DNA of 64,000 nucleotides from Hetaerina americana (taxonomy: Eukaryota > Arthropoda > Insecta > Odonata > Calopterygidae): contig JAKTNV010000002.1 of NCBI GenBank assembly GCA_022747635.1, positions 110,257,869-110,321,868 on the forward strand. Reading direction: 5' to 3'. Below the pieces are notes generated by a model. The model searched no databases, was not told the origin of the DNA, and saw only the letters and a list, made by a program, of their open reading frames with translations. Shown here one piece after another: positions 57,100 through 64,000 of the stretch. How positions within the stretch are numbered: position 1 is the stretch's first letter; every line of letters begins with the position of its first letter. The translations under genes were made by a program, and so were the position numbers.

Positions 57100-58840
57100 G
57101 GATCCGAGCTGTCCTAATCAACGAAGCATTTCTATTTATATCAAAACGTGCTGGCGTGATATATTGCTGTGTATTTGTATTTTTTCCATGACCCGTCATA
57201 ATTAAAGGTTATACTTCTTGCATGGGAAAGATATCAAGATAATGATGCGTGTCAAATAAATCTTCGATTCGCTGACTTCGCCAATGATTTCGAACAATGT
57301 TTGTAATCTTTAGCAGTGAGTGTGCTAGATTTCCCGTGTTCATGACCCTACGGTCGATGATGGATCACATCGCCATGCTTTTGGGAAGGTGTTCTCTCTT
57401 AGGGCGCTGGTGTTCTTTCTTGGTTTCCCCTTCAGTGAATAAAATGTCATGATTTCACTTCTCTGGATCAAGCTGCTATTTCTCTTAGTTTTCTTAATGG
57501 TGGAACGTTGCGTTAGCCGGAACAGATTACTTCTGAAACAGGTGTTTCGTCTTAGTCAGCATTGAGCCGTCGTAAGGACTAATTGCATAATTATGCGCAT
57601 GTTCCACTACGATGCGTCCAAGAAATTTGTTCATCATACTTTTAAGCATTTGTTTCCAACTCTCGCCCCCCCCCCCTCCCCCCCAGAGATGTTATAACTG
57701 GACGGCTTGGAAATTCAGACCCCCCCTCCCACCCTGGACGTGGCAACCGGCTGCGGATATCCCGCCGGGCCGGTTAGTAAAAAAAATGACATCTATTCAT
57801 ATCATTTTCTTCGTATTTATTAAATAAAAAATAGAAACCTTATATTTAATAAATAGAAAATGATGCGACAGCAGTTGACATCGCAGTAAAACTACCAACA
57901 AACGGAATGCTTGTACCATGTATTGAGGAAATTCATTGCATCGTTGAAAGAGATAACTTAGTGCTATTCCACTGTGTCGTGTCCACTGGATGCCGACGTC
58001 GTTTTCGCAATAGACTTTATAGTTGTCGTTGGTGAGGCGAAGGTGACTTCGTCATCAGTTATTTTTAACGAAAAATCTTTAGGGATTAGCGTACGCTAAT
58101 TTTCTACGTCAGTTTTGTCTTTGTGATGAAAATAATTTGTTCGTTAACTCTTTCACGTGTGTACATAGCCATAATATTTTAATGGAGCTGCTGCCTCAAA
58201 GCATTCATTTCGAATGTATTGCTGGATTAAATCAGAGTAGATAGGTGTCAAGAGAAGAGAGGAAATAATATCAAAACGGATACTTTCAAGGGGTCACGTT
58301 CCCTTTCATTTATTTAGACATACTTCTGTCACAAAATGTTTAAATTCGTTTGGAAAAACGTTTTTCGGTTACTCTGGTTCGAGAACAATGAAAAAATGCC
58401 ATCAATAATCGATAATCAGAATTGGAAGAGGCTGGATCACCTCTCTCGTATCCCTTGGCTTTTATATCTACATTCATTTAGAATTTTCACTGTCCAATTT
58501 TTTAAAAAAAGAAAGCCTTGAATTTCCTTGTTTAGTAGTCGTGACTGCGTTCTTCGAAGACTGAAGTCATTTAACAAATCTTACAGAAATCAAGAGAAGT
58601 CGAGTCGTAGCGACGCAGAGGCCATACAGGATATTTGAACGTTCTATGAAATACGCTGCCTCCTCGATCATTGGGGTTGAACAACATTCAGCGATATACC
58701 CTCCCACTCTCTTTTAGTTCCTGGGCTGCGTCCCTTCCTTCACCCCGACGACAAAAGCCCTCAAAATCTCGAGTCACGTGACTTTTAGATTCGTGCTAAG
58801 ATCACGAGTGCCGTGTTTGAGATTTATCGAGAGCCAAAAT
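57100..58840. other. No gene; C-runs and small AT inverted repeat
   Basis: C-rich runs at 57666-57684 and an AT-rich inverted repeat (57805-57830 against 57843-57864, ATCATTTTCT...AGAAAATGAT). No gene recognised. Confidence 0.5.
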
Positions 58841-59006
58841 GTACGAGGTTAGGCTGAAACGTAATGCACACGTGCTTGTAGACCACCAAAAATGGCCTAT
58901 AGAAGCACTGCTGGTGGCATGTGAAAGTAACATTCCTCCTCATCACGCATGCGCAGGTTAAAGATCGTTGCATTCATCCAGTGTTTTTTTTTTGAGAAGC
59001 GGAAGT

Positions 59007-59690
59007 ATGGAGACGTGTTCTAGTGCGATGCCAACGCGAGTTAAACAGCGTGCTGTTATCGAATTTTTAACTGCTGAAAAAGTGACTCCTACTGAGATTC
59101 ATCGTCGTTCAAAGACGGTTTATGGTGAAGATGCTGTTGATAGGTCTACTGTAAATCGATGGGTAGTAAAATTTCGTGGTTGCGAGCCTGGAAAAGCCAT
59201 AATTGTTGATGAAACACGCTGCGGACGTCCGATCACTGTCACAGACGATAAACATCGCAAACTCGTCGATGATTTGATTTAGAATAACCGGCGAATCACT
59301 CAAAAGCGTATCGCAAACCATTTTGGAATATCCAAGGAAGAACGTTTTTGTGTCAAATGCAGCCTGGCGCCGGTAATCTTGCAAAATGACAACGCTCGTT
59401 CATTCACCTCTCGCGCAACTGGAGAGGCTCTGCGAAACCTGAAATTTCAACCGATTCCACTCCCTCCTTATTCCCCCGATCTTGCGCCTTGCAATTTTTA
59501 TTTTTTTCCTCAATTCAGGAGACACCTCAAGGGTAATCATTACACCTCGGACGATGAGGTGGAGGCAGCTGTCAAGTCCTGTATTCGAGAAAAGTCGGAA
59601 GAGTTTTTCAGTGACGGAATGAAAAAAATTGTTACACGTTGGGAGAGATGTGTTAGCCGTAATCCGGTGACCATGTTGAAAAATAAATAA
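59007..59690 (+). pseudogene. mariner transposase, inactivated
   Basis: Starts at METCSSAMPTRVKQRAVIEFL with the first helix-turn-helix (KVTPTEIHRR to VNRWVVKF), DETRCGRP, then a TAG stop at 59280-59282. The same frame continues beyond it (NNRRITQKRIANHFGISKE) and then an internal deletion removes the WVPHEL region and the first catalytic D. It resumes at ILQNDNARSF (second D) and YSPDLAPCNFYFFP, where the third catalytic D is N. Three independent lesions make it dead. Confidence 0.92.
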
Positions 59691-59698
59691 ATAAATAA

Positions 59699-59731
<33 letters not shown>
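59690..59731. repeat. AAAT then (TA)n microsatellite inside mariner
   Basis: Four AAAT units followed by about 14 TA units in the 3' non-coding part of the M5 mariner. Confidence 0.9.
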
Positions 59732-59733
<2 letters not shown>

Positions 59734-59844
59734 TTAGAAACTTAAGAATTGTACTTCAATGTACTTTTGGTCCGATCTTGCTATTTGTTGTTGTTCGCAC
59801 TCTACAAGCATGTGTGCGTTACTTTTCAGCCTGCCCTCGTATTT

Positions 59845-60735
59845 CCGACATTACCACCGTAGGCCGTGGATTAATGCGAATCATTTAGAAACATTTAGAA
59901 CCATGAGGCCCGAGTGGTGACATTTGAGTGCCCCGCGAGGTATTGCGAAGTCCAAGAGAACCGCCGAAATTAAGGCGACAATGACGTTAGCGTCTCCGTG
60001 TTAGTGGCCTTAGCGCGTCCATACGATAACTGTTTGGATTTTCCTTTGGGTTATGAAATAGTTAGGAGGAGCTTTTGAAACGTCGCAGCATTCGAGGTGA
60101 CTCGACTGGTCAGAAGTACGTGTGCTCGGACGAAAATCTTGTTCACGAATACCGAACGATGGGAATGCTATTCTCACCGAGAACCTCTTGAATATTTTTG
60201 GAAAATCCTGTTATCCCGATTGTGATTGCTTTGACCGACCGCATTTGTGATCGAACCCCTGAGCAATCAGCTTTGCCCGCGACAGTAGTAAAATGTTAAC
60301 GACCCTCCATCTAGAAACGTAAACCTGAGTCAGCGGCGCCGAAAGGTGCTTCTGTGATTTCTTAGAGGCACGGAATGAAATGAGTCGTAGAATAACAGTA
60401 AAAGGAAAAGCGGGGTCATATTTGTGTGTGTGTGTGTGTACTAATTCGTTTATTATTCAATAGCGGATCCGTGTCAAGTTCACTTCCGATGCCGAAAATA
60501 AACTCAATTGCTTGATATTTAATTTGATACGTGCTGCAATACAATTACTGTTACAGGTAGACCTATCAGGCGAGGCAGATATTTTAAAATAGAGCACAGG
60601 GAATACGCACTATGATACCTCTGAGCCTCGCTTCGCATTAAACTTAATCCCGTGTTAGTCAACATTGTAATAAATCATTTTTGACTTATTTTTCAATTCC
60701 CTTCATTCAGTCCCATTATTTCCCTCCCTCTCCCT
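59845..60735. other. No gene; (GT)n at 60424-60440
   Basis: A short GT microsatellite, otherwise unrecognised. Confidence 0.5.
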
Positions 60736-60739
60736 CGCT

Positions 60740-60990
60740 TTCACAATGTCCTATCCCTCATAACAGTCTTCAGCATTCCATTGCCAGTCAGTATGTCCCG
60801 TATCCAATTTTCCTGCCATTTCGACATTTCTCCCAACAGACCTCTCTCTCCTCCCTCACCATGATCCAGACAGAACCTCTTCGTTTTGTGCCTTTCCATA
60901 TATTTTCTACACTCTTTTCCCTCAACATATCTCAAAATCCTCCAGTCTACCATTATTCTCTTAGCCTCAACGGCTCCGTTAACGCGTCTT
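60740..60990 (-). pseudogene. LINE-2 group: C-terminal fragment
   Basis: Minus strand reads GERGLLGEMSKWQENWIRDILTGNGMLKTVMRDR, matching the end of 52758-53537. The mariner end at 60994 abuts it. Confidence 0.75.
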
Positions 60991-60993
60991 ATA

Positions 60994-61290
60994 GGGTCCG
61001 TTCAATAAGTATCGGGACTGGATCGAAAAATCACAATTTATTGCAGTTATCATTACAATTACTTAATAATATTCAAAATACATTCCTCCTGCATCGATGC
61101 ACTTAGTTCGGCGCGTCTGCCATTCGTCAAAAGCCCGCTGGAAGTCGGTTTTCGTAATACTGTTGAGAGCCTTTGTCGTCGCCGCTTGAACCGCCTCGAT
61201 GGAATCAAACCGATATCCTTTGAGCTCCCTTTTTATTCGCGGAAACAAGAAAAAGTCAGGTGGAGCCAGGTCGGGGATGTAAAGAGGGAT
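60994..61290 (-). pseudogene. mariner 3' fragment (another family)
   Basis: The minus strand carries the transposase C-terminus YIPDLAPPDFFLFPRIKRELKGYRFDSIEAVQAATTKALNSITKTDFQRAFDEWQTRRTKCIDAGGMYFEYY, stop at 61063, with the third catalytic D in PPDFFLF. A terminal repeat TAGGGTCCGTTCAATAAGTA begins after TA at 60992-60993. Upstream of the SPDLAP-like block the sequence is not transposase, so only the 3' quarter remains. Confidence 0.85.
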
Positions 61291-61439
61291 GGGGGGGGGT
61301 GAAGCAACGTATATCTGGTAGTCTTCAGTAATATTTTCCTTACGTCCATAATGCTCCAAGTCACTGTCATTAACTCTATCCTCTCTGTGAAAGTTTTCTT
61401 TTAATGTTTTGTACGAGGAGGTAACGCCACTGAAGGGCA

Positions 61440-61760
61440 GGGCTGGACGTGGGGCGGATGAAGGTGGAGAATGAACGCGTCGTCTTAGCGAGGTGCCCCC
61501 CTCACCGCGTCCGCACCACCCAGAGAGGGGCAAGTGTGGTGGGGTGGGCCTCTTCCTCCCTCGCTCCCCTTCCGGTCAATCGCCGCCGTCGACGGCGTGC
61601 GGCCCAGCCTCCTCCTCCCGTGAGGTTTAGGGAGGGGCGGGCTGGACGGACGGGGCGAGCATTTTAATCGCGAGGGGACGGAGAGGCTGGACGAGTACTC
61701 CAGGAATAATCCTCGACTCAAGAAAGGTAAGGAGGCGCCCTCCGTGGAGACGAACTGCCA
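61440..61760. promoter_or_regulatory. GC-rich patch, possible promoter or exon
   Basis: CpG-dense on both strands, with a donor-like AAAG|GTAAGG at 61726/61727. Open frames exist on both strands, with no domain. Composition is the only evidence. Confidence 0.25.
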
Positions 61761-61764
61761 CACC

Positions 61765-62795
61765 GGCGCTGTGTTCACGCGTGCAATTTGCAATTGCACG
61801 CCCGGACTACCCACGCCACACCTTACGTTAAATATAGACGGATCGACAGCATGCCTTCAGTATCTCTGCCTTCAGTTTGAGCGGACCAGTTAGGGATCAT
61901 ATCTCTACTTCACAGGATCCTTGTCAATTCACGAGGGAGAGCGCAGCCCCGACACGTAGTTTGCCATCGCAGCGTAAATTTAACACCGAGACACCAGTTC
62001 CTGTACTCCTTTGGGAAAAAAATGTATCATGGCTTGGTGTCCTCGAGGTCAAAGATTTCGGATCCGTATTCGAATGCGGTTGACGCCATTGTGCTACCCA
62101 AGCACTTTATTCGGGTACCTGACTTTCCTGAGGAAATCAAGCACCACAGAACTGTCGTCTCGAAACATGGGAAACATTTCGCCATTTTAATAGAATTTGT
62201 TCCGGGAAAACAGTGATGCGAGGTAAATTTATTGTAGTGCGACTCTGGCAATTCTATCGTGAATTATTAATCCTCATAGGGTTTATCTTTAACGTGATTA
62301 TTCTGTAGTTTATCGAGCATTTTCTCAAAAATAAAAGAGCATAAACAAATTTTTGACACGCATATTGACATAATTTATTCAATTTTTCCAAAGTGCGATG
62401 GTATAAGTGCTTGGTCAATTAGCTCTCAGGTTGAGCGTCGCCGTGACATGTTCGCTATGATGACTCTCCATCACATTTTCCCGAGGAGAATTTTGCGATA
62501 TTATATTAAATGTAAAATTTTCGTCGGGAAGGGTTAGAAATCTATTAGAAGTTTCTGATGTTTTTGCGGCGCATGGTATTGGCAGAATCTTTTCGATTTT
62601 TCCACCAGATTGAGTCCTCTATCTCTGCCCACGTTTCGATGAACGACGCGCCCATCTTCTCCCCCACACCTACTCCCTCCCAGTTGAATGGGGAGACTTC
62701 AAATCAGATGAACAGAACACTAATGAGGTCATTCGGTAAGAATGGGTTAAGATAACAAAACACACGAGGTTAGTGAAAGTGCATGCATTTAAGTA
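61765..62795. other. No recognised gene
   Basis: Nothing recognised. Confidence 0.5.
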
Positions 62796-62798
62796 GAA

Positions 62799-63204
62799 CT
62801 AATTTTTCCTTAGACGCTGAGGGTGGCAAGTGGAATTTTTGCTATCTATAACCCTGCAGTTGCTATCCCGTATTGTCCGTGGGAAGAAGGAGTCCTTGAG
62901 TCGGCTAGTTCTGGTATCTATTTCCCGAATTTTATATGCATGATCCAAGCGACCAATGTATGTAGGAGTACGAATAATTTGCGAGACCTCGGTGCTGAAA
63001 CATGCGGATTTGAATTTATTTAATAATTTCAATCTTGCATTGAATCGTCTCTCTTCTAATGATTCCCACCCCAACTCCATGAGCATTTCGGTGACGCTTT
63101 GCGTTTTAGCCTGAGAGATTTTAACGAATCGGGCTGCCCGGCGTTTAATCTTCTCAATTTCCCGAATGAGGCCTTTTTCACTCGGATCCCATACGCTGCA
63201 TCCA
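62799..63204 (-). pseudogene. LINE-1 group: C-terminal fragment, best preserved
   Basis: The minus strand is open from about 63204 to 62799: LYGCSVWDPSEKGLIREIEKIKRRAARFVKISQAKTQSVTEMLMELGWESLEERR, then a variable part, then LKDSFFPRTIRDSNCRVIDSKNSTCHPQRLRKN. These are the terminal blocks of CR1/Jockey-type ORF2. The upstream coding part is cut at TA 63205 by sequence that looks like a mariner end. Confidence 0.85.
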
Positions 63205-63206
63205 TA

Positions 63207-63245
63207 CAGGGTTCGTCCGGAAAATAAGTGTACTGAGCTCAGGAA
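63207..63245 (+). mobile_element. mariner-like terminal repeat, one end
   Basis: After TA 63205-63206, CAGGGTTCGTCCGGAAAATA resembles the M1 terminal repeat at 47170 (CGAGGGTCATCCGGAAAGTA). The opposite end is not found before the window ends. Confidence 0.4.
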
Positions 63246-63249
63246 AAAA

Positions 63250-63845
63250 AATTTATTACACTTCTAGCGAACAAAATACACTCGTCCCGATGGAGGATGG
63301 AAAGGCATCGTGACGATGGTGTCGCGGGAAAATTTCGTTTCCCGAGAGATGTAATGTTTCGTGTTACCGGTCGGTCGGTTGCGTGAATCGGAAAACGTGT
63401 TCCATTCGTAGCTGAGGTTGGGCGGAAGTGATTTGAATTTCAAAGCAGAGAAATGCGCGTGGAAGCGGGGCGTTTGGAGATCCGCAGGTTTCGCCTTCTG
63501 GGCTCGACTCATCTCGTCGCGTGTAATGCAAGGAATTTGGCATGCTCTGCCTCGTGTTTTCCGCGAATCACGATGGTCAAGGAAGACTCCCCGATCACAC
63601 GCAGGAATCTCTTACCTTCTGTCTAGTATTCTCCTCGGTCGCTTCACGGCACGGACATAGGCGGCGCCCTGAATCAGGTTGCTCGCTGGTTGCACTCGCG
63701 ATGAGTCGGGTGCTAGCCACCACAGTCGGGCGTGTCCGGATAATTCACGCAAAAAGGTATAGTGACTGAACTCGTGTCACACCCTGCAGTCGCAGATAAC
63801 AACAAGGGAGTTTCTACGAAGGGTAGAAATAATAGCAATATCCGC
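63250..63845. other. No recognised gene
   Basis: If a mariner-like element starts at 63207 this would be its interior, but no transposase motif is visible on either strand. Confidence 0.45.
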
Positions 63846-63849
63846 GAAC

Positions 63850-63966
63850 AAAGTTTTATTCCCTATTCCCTTGGAAATGAAAAATAGTGACTTTGTGATT
63901 CCACTGAAATTTTTTATTATTATGAGACGACCCAGGTTTCGACGTTCAACGTCATCTTCAGGTGAC
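63850..63966 (-). mobile_element. PLE terminus at window edge
   Basis: A minus-strand terminus with the hammerhead-like motif and a tail (TCAGTGGAATCACAAAGTC) like those at 9850 and 48985. Its body would lie beyond the right edge. Confidence 0.65.
63924..63966 (-). ncRNA. Hammerhead-ribozyme-like motif, best core
   Basis: Core CTGAAGA, extra T, perfect stem II GACGT/ACGTC with loop TGA, perfect GAA box, stem III ACC-TG-GGT, and cleavage position C. Stem I is only about 2 bp (AC/GT). Confidence 0.7.
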
Positions 63967-64000
63967 AACTCTGACGGACATCCATCTGTATGTATATACA

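Larger units (their letters stand above)
58844..59839 (+). mobile_element. mariner (family M5), internally deleted
   Basis: 996 bp with terminal repeats of about 39 bp (58844-58882 against 59801-59839) differing at a handful of positions, flanked by TA (58842-58843 and 59840-59841). Confidence 0.92.

Noticed and set aside
1..64000. CRISPR arrays, operons or ribosome binding sites
   Set aside because: No regularly spaced repeats or compact gene clusters; all evidence points to a eukaryotic genome.

Overview
This is a eukaryotic, repeat-dominated window, most likely from an arthropod and probably an insect with a large genome. The only complete cellular gene I can support is a nuclear tRNA-Ser(CGA) at 2370-2451, which has no encoded CCA and is followed by a Pol III T-run. 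Nearly everything else recognisable is mobile DNA: Penelope-like elements (PLEs), mariner-type DNA transposons, non-LTR retrotransposons of two types, and three families of tRNA-derived SINEs. That mix is typical of insect and other arthropod intergenic or intronic DNA. I cannot name the species.

Layout. 1-9500: tRNA-Ser, a SINE-B copy and a decayed LINE. 9.5-11.3 kb: two PLE insertions, one encoding the end of a PLE protein with a GIY-YIG endonuclease. 12.9-14.5 kb: a LINE fragment beside a GC/CpG-rich block. That block holds a possible first coding exon (ATG at 14095) ending in a consensus splice donor at 14294. If this is real, much of the plus strand to the right could be a giant first intron, and all eight fragments assigned to the LINE-1 group lie antisense to it. 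16-29 kb: SINEs, LINE ends and a compact PLE-derived palindrome with a 14-bp target-site duplication (25395-25651). 32-42 kb: mariner relics, SINE-B, LINE fragments and more PLE termini. 46-50 kb: a SINE split by an internally deleted mariner, and three PLE termini. 51-55 kb: a full-length mariner with an intact 357-aa transposase, a LINE reverse-transcriptase fragment bracketed by (TA)n, and an almost identical 3' half of the same mariner in inverted orientation. 55-64 kb: further mariner relics, a second SINE-A copy, LINE fragments and a PLE terminus at the right edge.

The most interesting signal is a family of hammerhead-ribozyme-like motifs (CTGANGA, a small hairpin, GAAAC, a tiny stem III, then a TC cleavage position). 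They sit in PLE termini on both strands. Nine copies keep all core positions or nearly so, and about five more are decayed. Helices I and II change in sequence between copies while largely keeping pairing, and most copies occur as divergent inverted pairs. Four insertions have recognisable target-site duplications (9-14 bp). One copy lies directly downstream of the GIY-YIG reading frame, tying the motif to the PLE.

Limits: all family names come from reading motifs by eye. LINE clade names, SINE boundaries and degenerate tRNA-like heads are approximate. Long stretches hold nothing I can recognise and are marked as such.
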